From Flavobacteriales bacterium (GTDB taxonomy: Bacteria; Bacteroidota; Bacteroidia; Flavobacteriales_D; Crocinitomicaceae): a DNA stretch of 47,048 nt. The stretch spans positions 1-47,048 of the forward strand of contig CANHOA010000026.1 of NCBI GenBank assembly GCA_947462255.1. Direction: 5' to 3'. This document shows, piece by piece, positions 35,112 through 45,500 of the stretch. A program made the translations under genes and the position numbers. Positions within the stretch are counted from its first letter, which is position 1, and each line of letters opens with the position of its first letter. A model generated the notes under the pieces. It worked only from the letters and a program-made list of their open reading frames with translations. It was not told the DNA's origin and made no database searches.

Positions 35112-36290
35112 TTAGATGTTTTCGATGATCATCGCAGAAGCTCCACCACCACCATTGCAGATAGCGGCACCACCATAACGTCCATTATTTTGTTTTAAAA
35201 CTTGAATAAGGGTTACTATTATGCGAGAACCAGAATTACCTAATGGATGACCAAGTGCCACCGCACCTCCGTTGACGTCTACTTTTTCTGGTTGAAGACC
35301 TAGGATTTTTGTATTAGCAATTCCCACGACAGAAAAGGCTTGATTCAATTCCCAATAATCAATATCATTAGTCGATAATCCTGCTTTCTCTAATGCCTTT
35401 GGAACAGCCAAGGAAGGAGCCGTTGTAAACCATTCTGGAGCTTGTGCGGCATCAGCATAGGAAACGATTTTGGCGATTGGTTTTAATCCATATTTTTCAA
35501 CTGCTTCTTTGGAAGCTAAAATAAGTGCCGAGGCGCCATCATTAATGGTTGATGCATTCGCCGCGGTAATGGTTCCTTCTTTATCAAATGCAGGACGAAG
35601 ACTAGGAATTTTATCTAAAAACACATTGGTATATTCTTCATCCTTTGCTATTATTTTTGGATCGCCTTTTCGTTGCGGAATGCTAACAGGAACAACCTCT
35701 TCGTTAAATTTACCCGCATCCCATGCTTCTGTAGCACGTTGATACGATGTGATAGCGAAGTTGTCCTGGTCTTCGCGCGTAATACCGTATTCTTTAGCAC
35801 AAAGTTCAGCACAAGTACCCATTGGGACATTGCTGTATACATCCAACAAACCATCTAGTGAAATTCCATCAACTACAGTCATATTCCCGAACTTGGTTCC
35901 GTTTCTACCATTTAAGTAATGCGGTGTTTGCGACATACTTTCCATTCCTCCTGCAACTACAATATGATTATCACCACAAAGGATTGACTGAGCCCCAAAC
36001 ATAATCGCTTTCATACCCGAAGCACATACTTTATTAACGGTTGTACATGGCACATTTTGCCCCAAACCAGCAGCTAAGGCAGCCTGACGAGCAGGTGCTT
36101 GTCCAACACCAGCTTGTAAAACATTACCCATAAATACTTCATCGATTAAATTGCCATCAATACTTGATTTCTCAAGAGCGCCTTTTATGGCAGCTGCACC
36201 CAATTTCGTTGCTGAAAGAGTTGATAAACCACCCATAAAAGATCCTATTGGCGTGCGAACAGCAGAGATAATATATACTTCTTTAGACAT
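35112..36290 (-). CDS. Acetyl-CoA C-acetyltransferase (biosynthetic-type thiolase)
   Basis: 392 aa. Reaction: two acetyl-CoA to acetoacetyl-CoA and CoA, reversible. Catalytic Cys89 (NKVCASGM), His348 (LGHPLGNSG) and Cys378 (CNGGGGAS) fall at exactly the positions of the well-studied Zoogloea thiolase, which is also 392 aa. It could serve fatty-acid or amino-acid breakdown, or supply acetoacetyl-CoA for synthesis. No other beta-oxidation gene is adjacent, so the pathway cannot be fixed. It is divergent from the VWA gene. Confidence 0.96.
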   Translation of the reverse strand: MSKEVYIISAVRTPIGSFMGGLSTLSATKLGAAAIKGALEKSSIDGNLIDEVFMGNVLQAGVGQAPARQAALAAGLGQNVPCTTVNKVCASGMKAIMFGAQSILCGDNHIVVAGGMESMSQTPHYLNGRNGTKFGNMTVVDGISLDGLLDVYSNVPMGTCAELCAKEYGITREDQDNFAITSYQRATEAWDAGKFNEEVVPVSIPQRKGDPKIIAKDEEYTNVFLDKIPSLRPAFDKEGTITAANASTINDGASALILASKEAVEKYGLKPIAKIVSYADAAQAPEWFTTAPSLAVPKALEKAGLSTNDIDYWELNQAFSVVGIANTKILGLQPEKVDVNGGAVALGHPLGNSGSRIIVTLIQVLKQNNGRYGGAAICNGGGGASAMIIENI

Positions 36291-36377
36291 AATTCAAATT
36301 TTTAGCGAAGGTATTAAATTTATGCTAAATACAGGGGGAAAGAAAAGAAATATATGCTATTTTAAGGCGATTTTTTA

Positions 36378-36385
36378 TACTTTTG
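36378..36385 (+). promoter_or_regulatory. Candidate -7 box just before the VWA gene
   Basis: TACTTTTG fits TAnnTTTG and ends four bases before the ATG at 36390. If used, transcription would begin at or just before the start codon. No TTG is seen at the -33 spacing. Confidence 0.4.
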
Positions 36386-36389
36386 TAGT

Positions 36390-38471
36390 ATGTCAATTAA
36401 TTCCGATTATTCACTTTGGTTGTTGCTTCCCTGTCTTGTATTTGCTTATTTTGCAGCGAGGTATTACTACGCTAAAAACGATTGGTTTAATCAACAAAGT
36501 AAATCCTTAAGAATAATTCTAAGAGGATTAAGAACGAGTATTTTATTCCTGCTTTTTCTGATCCTAATTGGCTTGATATTTCAGCAAACTTTTTATCGAA
36601 CAGAAAAACCAATACTCATTACCCTAGTTGATAATTCAGCCTCTATGCTGACGTTTAAAGACAGTGCGTTAATACGCAAGCAAGTCAATTCGCTCCAAGC
36701 TAAGATTAAAGATAAGTTCAATGATAAGTTTGAGTTAGTATCTTATTCGATTGGTAGTGATTTTAAGGAGCAGAACAGCTTCGATTTTTCGGAAGAATCC
36801 ACCGCCCTTGAAAAAGGAATAAATGCCATTGCAACAAATTATTACAATCGAAATGTAGGGGCCTTAATTTTTGTTTCAGATGGCAACTATAATGTTGGTG
36901 GAAATCCTATTTACGCGGCTGAAAAGTTAAATCTAACCCCAATTTTCACCCTTGGAAGCGGTGATACGATACCAAAAAAAGATCATTTTATTCGCAATAC
37001 CGTTTATAATGATGTCGTCTTTTTAAAAAATAAATTCCCGATTGAGGTAGACATAGAAGCCAATCGGATTCAAAACAAAACAACTAGGTTAAGTATTTGG
37101 CAAAATGGGAAATTACTAGATGCTTCCACCATTAGCTATTCAAATGAAAAACATCAGTTTTATCAACATACTTTTTTGGTAGAAGCAAATACACCAGGTT
37201 TTCAGGTATATCAAGTGCGCATCGACCCAATTGAAGGAGAAAGCACAATTAAAAATAATACTCAAACAATTTATGTTGAAGTAATCGATAGTAGAAGCAA
37301 TGTTATGTTTTTAAGTGCAGCGCCTCATCCAGATATCGCTGCTATTAAATCAGCAATCGACCAAAATGAGACCATCGAATCAAGGTATGTTTCTATAAAA
37401 GAATTCAACTTTACAACTAAAAAACCAGACCTTGTCATTTGGCACGAGCCGGGAGTTCAATTTGATGATAAAATTCTAAAATATCTCACTGATAACCGAA
37501 TTCCAGTGCTATACATTCTCGGGCCAAATACGCCTGCTGCAATAAGCAACAAGCTAAATTTAGTAGCCATATCTAATTCCAAAAATCAAACGGATGAAGT
37601 ACTTAGCTTATACAACAACTCATTCAGCACTTTTGAAATTAGTGAAAGTTGCCGTCAAGCGATTGGATTTTATCCTCCCCTTAATTCGAAATTTGGTAAT
37701 GTTAGAGCCCTAAATCCTACAGATGTGCTTTTGTTTCAACGAATTGGAACTATCGCCAAATCAGATCCACTTTTTTTCTTTGGAAAAAATCCACAACAAA
37801 ATTATGCTGTCTTGTATGGTGAAGGAATATGGCGTTGGAAATTAAATGATTTTGTACGTTCAACAACACATGATAATTTCAATGAATTAATCAATAAGTC
37901 AATTAATTATTTACTTATCAAGCGACAGGGTGAAGGTCTTAGTGTTTCTTTCCCAAAACGTTTTACAAAAAATGAACCTGTAATCGTTTCTGCTTCCTTC
38001 TACAATGCCTCTCTTGAACCTATTTCTACCCCCATAATTTCAATGGTTATAAAAAATGAAGCAGGCTTAACCTTTAAATCGCAATTTGGTGTTTCAGGAA
38101 CAAATTATAAATTAAATGCTGGAAAATTAGCTCCCGGAAAATACACTTGGCTGGCAAGTACAACTTATAAAGGAAAAACATATTCCAAAAATGGTTATTT
38201 CTTAATTGATGACGTACAACTTGAACAAAATAATGCTAACGCTAATCATTCTACTTTGAAGCAATTAGCTATTCAATCAAACGGAAAATATCGTTTTTTG
38301 AAAGACTATGAAAAAACCTTGGATGAAATTGCCTCTCGTGATGATATCGCAGCAGTTCAATACGAAGAAAAAGCCTTTTTATCCCTCATCGATTTAAGTT
38401 GGTTGCTTGGATTTCTTGTCACCCTTGCATCCTTAGAATGGTTCTTACGAAGATTTAAGGGAAGTTATTAA
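36390..38471 (+). CDS. Membrane-anchored VWA domain protein
   Basis: 693 aa. Two N-terminal membrane segments (about 8-27 and 44-65) are followed by a von Willebrand A domain with the metal-site motif DNSAS (81-85; LITLVDNSASM). A long periplasmic region follows, with an Ig-like section near 510-600 (KNEPVIVSASFYNASLEPI). A last membrane segment lies near 665-690. The layout is common in Bacteroidota; members resemble BatA/BatB-related envelope proteins, but no MoxR ATPase or other Bat gene is adjacent. The function is unknown. The endonuclease-fold gene follows by 17 bases. Confidence 0.88.
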   Translation: MSINSDYSLWLLLPCLVFAYFAARYYYAKNDWFNQQSKSLRIILRGLRTSILFLLFLILIGLIFQQTFYRTEKPILITLVDNSASMLTFKDSALIRKQVNSLQAKIKDKFNDKFELVSYSIGSDFKEQNSFDFSEESTALEKGINAIATNYYNRNVGALIFVSDGNYNVGGNPIYAAEKLNLTPIFTLGSGDTIPKKDHFIRNTVYNDVVFLKNKFPIEVDIEANRIQNKTTRLSIWQNGKLLDASTISYSNEKHQFYQHTFLVEANTPGFQVYQVRIDPIEGESTIKNNTQTIYVEVIDSRSNVMFLSAAPHPDIAAIKSAIDQNETIESRYVSIKEFNFTTKKPDLVIWHEPGVQFDDKILKYLTDNRIPVLYILGPNTPAAISNKLNLVAISNSKNQTDEVLSLYNNSFSTFEISESCRQAIGFYPPLNSKFGNVRALNPTDVLLFQRIGTIAKSDPLFFFGKNPQQNYAVLYGEGIWRWKLNDFVRSTTHDNFNELINKSINYLLIKRQGEGLSVSFPKRFTKNEPVIVSASFYNASLEPISTPIISMVIKNEAGLTFKSQFGVSGTNYKLNAGKLAPGKYTWLASTTYKGKTYSKNGYFLIDDVQLEQNNANANHSTLKQLAIQSNGKYRFLKDYEKTLDEIASRDDIAAVQYEEKAFLSLIDLSWLLGFLVTLASLEWFLRRFKGSY

Positions 38472-38488
38472 TTAAAGATAAAAAAAAT

Positions 38489-39496
38489 ATGAAAATTAGC
38501 CTATTTATTGCATTCGTAATGTTGACATTCGCTGCTCAAATTTCCGCGCAAAAAACCAGTAGAATTGCTTTCTATAATGTTGAAAATCTATTCGATACCA
38601 TCGACAACCCAAATGATGATGCAGAATTTTTACCGGGTTCGAAAAGCGAGTGGAATACCCAAAAATACCAAGCCAAATTAGGGCACATTCGAGAGGTATT
38701 ATTAGCTATGAATAAACCAATCATCGCTGGGTTTTCAGAAATTGAAAATGCCGGGGTAGTTAGGGATATTATTCGCAATCAAAAGGCATTTAAAAATTAT
38801 GGTTTGGTGCATTATGAAAGTCCAGATGCCCGCGGTATTGATGTGGCCCTAATTTACGATAGTTCCAAACTAAAACTACTCCAATCAAACCATTTGCGCT
38901 TTAATTTACCAGGCGAAGACAAAGCCACTACCCGCGACATTCTTTGGGCCCAATTTGGCTATAAAAAAAGTAGTTTTTACGTGATGGTAAACCATTGGCC
39001 TAGTCGTCGTAGTGGAACGGATGAAAGCGATGCGAAAAGGGTAGCCGCTGCTCAAGTAGCCGCCCATTTCATTGACTCAATTAATGGACTTAGAATCCAA
39101 AAAGTAATACAAGCCCTTGAAGGAAAACCTGTTTCAATGGCAGGTTATGTAGCAGAAAATATTATTTTCCTTGGCGACTTAAACGACCATCCAGAAAATA
39201 ATGCGCCCAAAATTATAGATGAACGCTTAGACCCAATGATAAAAAAAGAAAGTGGGCCGACTCAAGGCTCCTATTTTTACAATAATGAATGGGGCATCTT
39301 AGATCATATTTATACGAGTACAAGCTTCTATGGTAAAACGAAGGTGGTTCCTAATTCCGGAATGATTCACAACTTCCCATTTTTAATGGAGGAATACAAA
39401 GGAAATATCCAACCAAAAAGGACCTACGCAGGAACCAAATACCTAGGTGGATACTCAGATCATTTACCCGTATCTATTGATATATTTCTCCGATAA
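38489..39496 (+). CDS. Secreted endonuclease/exonuclease/phosphatase-fold protein
   Basis: 335 aa. The signal peptide MKISLFIAFVMLTFAAQISAQ is followed directly by the family start RIAFYNVENLFDT. Further motifs are SEIENAGV (metal Glu), VNHWPSRRSG (His), FLGDLNDHPEN (Asp/Asn pair) and GGYSDHLPVSI (catalytic Asp-His). These cover the expected active site. Substrates in the family include DNA, RNA and phosphoinositides; secretion suggests extracellular nucleic-acid scavenging. It is probably co-transcribed with the VWA gene 17 bases upstream. No T9SS tail is present, so a periplasmic location is more likely. Confidence 0.92.
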   Translation: MKISLFIAFVMLTFAAQISAQKTSRIAFYNVENLFDTIDNPNDDAEFLPGSKSEWNTQKYQAKLGHIREVLLAMNKPIIAGFSEIENAGVVRDIIRNQKAFKNYGLVHYESPDARGIDVALIYDSSKLKLLQSNHLRFNLPGEDKATTRDILWAQFGYKKSSFYVMVNHWPSRRSGTDESDAKRVAAAQVAAHFIDSINGLRIQKVIQALEGKPVSMAGYVAENIIFLGDLNDHPENNAPKIIDERLDPMIKKESGPTQGSYFYNNEWGILDHIYTSTSFYGKTKVVPNSGMIHNFPFLMEEYKGNIQPKRTYAGTKYLGGYSDHLPVSIDIFLR

Positions 39497-39543
39497 AACA
39501 CAAGGATAGCAACCCAAAGTTTTTTCTTTCGTATTGAAATTCA

Positions 39544-39551
39544 TAACTTTG
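39544..39551 (+). promoter_or_regulatory. Candidate -7 box before the SprB-repeat gene
   Basis: TAACTTTG fits TAnnTTTG and ends 28 bases before the TTG start at 39580. A correctly spaced -33 TTG is not seen. Confidence 0.4.
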
Positions 39552-39579
39552 AGGCTTACTCAACTAGCGGACAAAAATC

Positions 39580-42500
39580 TTGATAAAAAAATTACTCAAA
39601 ACCCTCTCCCTTTTTCTTCTGCTTTCATACAGTAGCTTGAACGCTCAAATTGTTAGCCCCTTTAATGTTCGGTATCAAACGAATTCGAAAGGTAGTATCA
39701 AATTCGTTTCGAATGTATCACTCAGTTGCCCTTCTTCAAACAACAGTTGTGCCCCAGCCATAATACAAGTACCTCCAAATGGCACATCTTCCAATGGAGC
39801 TTTTAATATGGTTTATGTCGATACAGATACAGACCCAACTACCTTCATGTCGTCTAGTGACAGTATCATTCTACCAAACTGTAGTGAAGTTTTATGGGCC
39901 GGGTTGTACTGGAGTGCCAGAATATTATCGAGCACAACCAATTATGCTAGTAGAGACCAAATTAAGTTAAAAGTCAACAACGGGGCTTACCAAAGTTTAA
40001 CGGCAGATCAATTATTGGATGTACCTACTATAAACAACCAAACATGGTCTCATCCCAGTTATTTCTGTTTTAAAAACGTAACGTCATTACTTGCAGGCAC
40101 CGGACTCAATGCCCGATTCACTGTGGCAGACTTAGTTTCCAGAGACAACACCTTATCATCTAGTGGAGCCTCAAACTGTTGGGGAGGTTGGACCATCATC
40201 ATAGTATACAAAAATGTGCTACAATCCATGCGTAATCTCACCGTATTCGATGGTTTTGCGAATATATCATCAGGAAATAATTTAAATATTCCAATCAGCG
40301 GATTTACTACACCCCCATCTGGGCCGGTTTCATTTGAACTCGGAGTTATTGGCTTAGATGGAGACAGAGACTCTCAAGGCGATCAGTTACAATTCGATGG
40401 AGCAGGTACTTTTGTTAATGTTTTTGATGCGCTGCACCCTACTACTAACTTTTTCAATAGTACGATCTCTGATAATGCGGTCTTGACACCTTACCGCATT
40501 CCGAACTTAAACAATACCCTTGGATACGACGCTGGGATTTTTTATCCCAATAATACCACACTCAATTACATTGGAAATAATACTACTTCCGCCGTACTCA
40601 AAGTTACCACATCATCAGAGAATATTCTTGCTAGGGCCTTTACATCGGCTATAGATATTTACGAGCCAGACTTAAGGGCAACTGTTTATGTTCAAGATTT
40701 AAACGGTGGACAAGTAGTTCCTGGAGATATTTTGGAATACAAAATGGTTGGGAAAAATATTGGTAGTGATGTATCCTATAATACCTTCATGACAGACACC
40801 CTTGATATTCGAACGAACTTTGTGCCAGGCTCTATTACATATTCTAATGGTCCATTTGTAGGCGTTAAAACAGATGCTTTTGGTGATGATCAAGCAGAAT
40901 ATGATCCAATCAACCGGTGTATAATTGCCCGGGTTAATACGGGAGCAAATGCCATAACAGGCGGAGTAATGAATAATTCACCCAACGGAGCAGACTCAGC
41001 GGTCGTGAAATTTCAAGTTCAAGTAGTGAACGATTGCTTGATATTAGCTTGTGACAGCACGCTAGAAAACAAAGGGTATATATTTGGAACTGGAAATATC
41101 TCAGGAAATCAATTTACCAATAATGGAGTTTCTGATATTTACGATGCAAACGGATGTCCTACCTCGAATAATAATATGGTAACCATCAATTCTAGTTGCC
41201 CCCCTGTTGACGTAACGCACAACTTCCCCCTCTGCTTAGGTGATACTCTTCAATTCAGTGTTCCAACTAGCCTTTATGCAAATTATGCTTGGTTTGGACC
41301 AAATGGGTTCAACTCTAATCTTGCCAATCCCTTCATTAATAACATTACCAGTGCAGCCGCTGGAATTTATCAATTGAATGTCACTTTTAACGGAAGTACA
41401 TGTACTTTTTATAATTTACTAGATACTGTAGTTGTAAACCCTAATCCCACTATCAATTTAGTTAACCTAAGCAATGTGACTTGCTTTAATTATGGGAATG
41501 GCTCTATTACTGTTGTTGCCAATAGCACACCAACTTACACTTATCAATGGAGTAATGGCTCTACTACCCCAAATATTTCAAATTTAGTTCCAGGAGTTTA
41601 TACGGTAACCGCAAGCGATTCTTTCACCTGTAACATCACCGCCAACTATCAAATCACACAACCGACGCCTTTGATAGCCAATGCCAATGTAACTTCCAAT
41701 TACAATGGACAACAAATAAGTTGTTTCAATGCTTCAGATGGCACGGCTAGCGTGGTGGGTACAGGCGGAACAGCTCCATATTCGTATTCTTGGTCCAATG
41801 GGCAAAATACCCAAAATGCTTTTGGCTTAGACACAGGTTTATATGTTGCCACCATTACCGATGCGAATGGTTGTGTAGCCATAGATTCTATTTTTCTAAG
41901 CGAACCGACTCCCATTGTACTCAATACAAGCCACACCGATGTTACATGCTACGGTGGATTTAATGGGAGCATCAATTTAACGGCAACTGGTGGAACCTTC
42001 CCTTACACTTATTTATGGTCAAACAACACCAATAACCAAAATGTTATCAATTTACCTGCGGCCATTCATACGGTAACCGTAACTGATGTCAACGGATGTA
42101 TTAGCATCATAGCAGACACAGTCAATCAACCCCCTCAGCCAATCACACCATCAGAAACCCACGTGAATGTAGCTTGCTTCGGCGATGCCACTGGCTCTAT
42201 CAACCTTTCCGTAATCGGCGGAACACCAGGATACACCTATTCTTGGAATACCGGATCTACCAATCAAGATATACAAAACCTGCCCTATGGTGTTTATACG
42301 GTGACCATCACTGACTCCAATAATTGTTTAGGACAATACTCCATAGTAGTTACCCAACCCGCCGCTCCACTATCCAATTCTGCTGTGATTACACCCGTTG
42401 GCTGTATCGGAGACAGTTCAGGAGCCATCAACATGGGGGTTTCTGGCGGAACACCGATTTATTCTTACGTATGGAGCAACGGCGCAACATCAGGAATCAT

Positions 42501-45500
42501 ATCAGGTTTACCTACTGGAACATACAGCGTAACTGTTACTGATTTAGTTGGCTGTATTTTACAAGGATCATATTTCGTAAACGAACCTTTAACCGCTATT
42601 TCAGCAACTGCAACGCATCAAGATATATTTTGCTACGGTGCAGCCACTGGAAGTATTGATTTAACTCCAGCAGGTGGAACCCCACCTTATTCATATTTTT
42701 GGAATAATGGTTTTGTTAGCCAAGATTTATTTAATCTCCCTGCAGGAACTTATACCGCCTCCGTTCAAGATGGTAATGGCTGTCAAGTATTTGTTTCTCA
42801 AACGGTAGTTGAATTATCGATACCCATTGTATTAACTGAAACCCATCAAGATGTTTTGTGCAACGGATTTTCAACCGGAAGCATAGATTTAACGGTGAGC
42901 GGAGGAACCCCTGCATACAATTACAGTTGGAGTACCAGCAGTGCCAATCAAGACATCAATAGTCTACCGGCGGGTACATATACCGTAGTCGTTACAGATG
43001 CTGTATTTTGTACCGACACCTTGACTGTATCGATTGCCCAACCAGCAAATGCACTAATAATTACTGAAACACACGTCAATCCTTCCTGTATTGGTGGAAC
43101 CAGCGGTAGCATCAATTTAAGTGTGTCCGGAGGTGTCCCAGGTTACAACTTCTTATGGAATAACGGTGAAACGACAGAGGATATAGACACCTTGGCTTCG
43201 GGAATTTACCAGGTGCTTGTTGGAGATTCTAATGGCTGCCAATTGCCCTTCACTATTCCGGTCATTGACCCATCCAATAATATGAATTTAACTTACACCT
43301 ACGGAAATGTCAATTGTTTTGGCGGTGCCGATGGATTTGTGGATTTAACATTAACAGGGGGTAACCCCAACTATTATTACAACTGGTCAAACGGAGCCGT
43401 GGTTCAAGACATTACCAACCTCGCTCCAGGTAATTATTTTGTAATTGTTACCGATGTCATTGGCTGCAGTCTTTTTATGAGTCAATTGATTACCGAACCA
43501 GATTCTGCCTTAGTTGTCATTTCGAGTTACAACAACATACCTTGTTTTGGTGACAGTACAGGTTCTGTCACGCTAAATGTCAATGGAGGAACACTGCCCT
43601 ATAATTTTTTATGGAACACAGGATCCACCCAACAAAGTTTGACAAACCTTCCCATCGGCACCTACTCAGTTACTGTAACTGATGCCAATGGATGTTCGCA
43701 ATACATTTCAGATACGCTAACTCAACCGGGAGCTGCACTCACTGCATCAATATTCCCAACGATGGTTGTTTGCTATGGCACACCAAGCGGCGCAGCAAAT
43801 TTATCCGTTTCTGGCGGCGTTTTGCCATATAGCTACGCTTGGACAAATGGATCGAGTACGGAAGATATCACTGCCATTTTCGCAGGAACATACACAGTTA
43901 CCGTTACTGATTTTGCAGGCTGTAGTATCACACAAAGTATTACCATCACCCAACCTGCCAATGCTTTGTCGCTGGGAGTAAGTACGGTGAATGTGTCTTG
44001 TTTTGGTTTGAGTAACGGAAGCATTAACCTTACCCCTTCTTTTGGAACCTCTCCTTATTCTTACGCTTGGTCCAACGGTGCAAGTTCTCAAGATTTAAAC
44101 AATGTGGCGGCAGGAATTTATACTGTCACTACCACCGATGCCAATGGATGTATTGCTATACTCACAGCTCAAATCACACAACCCGCAACTACCTTGGTGT
44201 CTACCATTCAGCACACAAACGTTCCTTGCCACAATGGTGCATCGGGAACAGGAACAGCCGCAGGACTTGGAGGAACACCTCCCTATTCATATACTTGGAG
44301 CAATGGACAAACCACTGCTTTTGTAGATTCACTCCTTGCAGGTATTTATTCTGTGGTTATTTCCGACAACAATGGCTGCACATCGTCGCAGTCCGTTTTA
44401 GTTACTCAACCTGCACCTATCGTTATTCAATCCGCCAATGTCAATAACCTTTGCTTTGGACAAACTTCAGGAAGCATTAACCTAACTGTTTTTGGTGGTG
44501 CTGTGCCTTACGCTTACCTCTGGAGCAATGGAGCTACCACCGATTCCATTGGTGGACTTGGCGCTGGTCCTTATTTTGTTACCGTTACCGACGACAATGC
44601 ATGTACCGCTACCTATTCTGATACCATTACACAACCTGCTTCATCCATTGCACTGAGCGTTTTGATTACCAACAACCTCTGTTTTGGTTATGGTAATGGA
44701 GCCATTGACCTCACCGCAATAGGAGGAACAGCGCCCTATCAGTTCCAATGGAACAACGGATCGCTTTCACAAGATATTCAAAACCTAACTGCTGGAATCT
44801 ACACAGTGGCCGTAATCGACCAAAATGGCTGTTTAGTCACCGATACCTTTACTGTAAATCAACCACCTGCCGCAGCTATTGTAACGGCCGTTAATGCCAA
44901 TGTATCTTGTTTTGGTGGAAATAATGGAGCCATTAACCTTACGGTTACTGGACCAAACCCTCCTTTCACCTATTTATGGTCGAATGGGGCGACAACTCAA
45001 GATATATTCAATTTAGTGCCGGGCGCATATACCAACAACATAACCAATGCCAATGGGTGTGTCACTTCCTATACCGTCAACATTACCCAACCCGCTGCAC
45101 CTATTTCCATACAGTCTATCAATACCAACGTTTTGTGTTATGCACAAAATACAGGAGTCATTGATTTAAGTGTCTTTGGTGGCGTAGCGCCTTACACCTA
45201 TTTGTGGTCGAACTTGACAGCTACGCAAGATTTAAACAATATCCCTGCAGGCATCTATTCTGTGACTGTAACCGATGCCGGTGGATGTCAAACTACCTTC
45301 AACACCCAACTTACACAACCTGCAGCACCTATTGCAGCATCTACAGCCACCGCTAATGTGCTTTGCTTTGGACAAAGTACTGGAGCCATTGACTTAACAG
45401 TTGGAGGAGGAAGCGCCCCGTATGTATATACTTGGTCCAATGCCGCTACTTCTCAAGACATCAACGGTTTACCCATTGGGTTTTATTCCGTGCTTATTAC

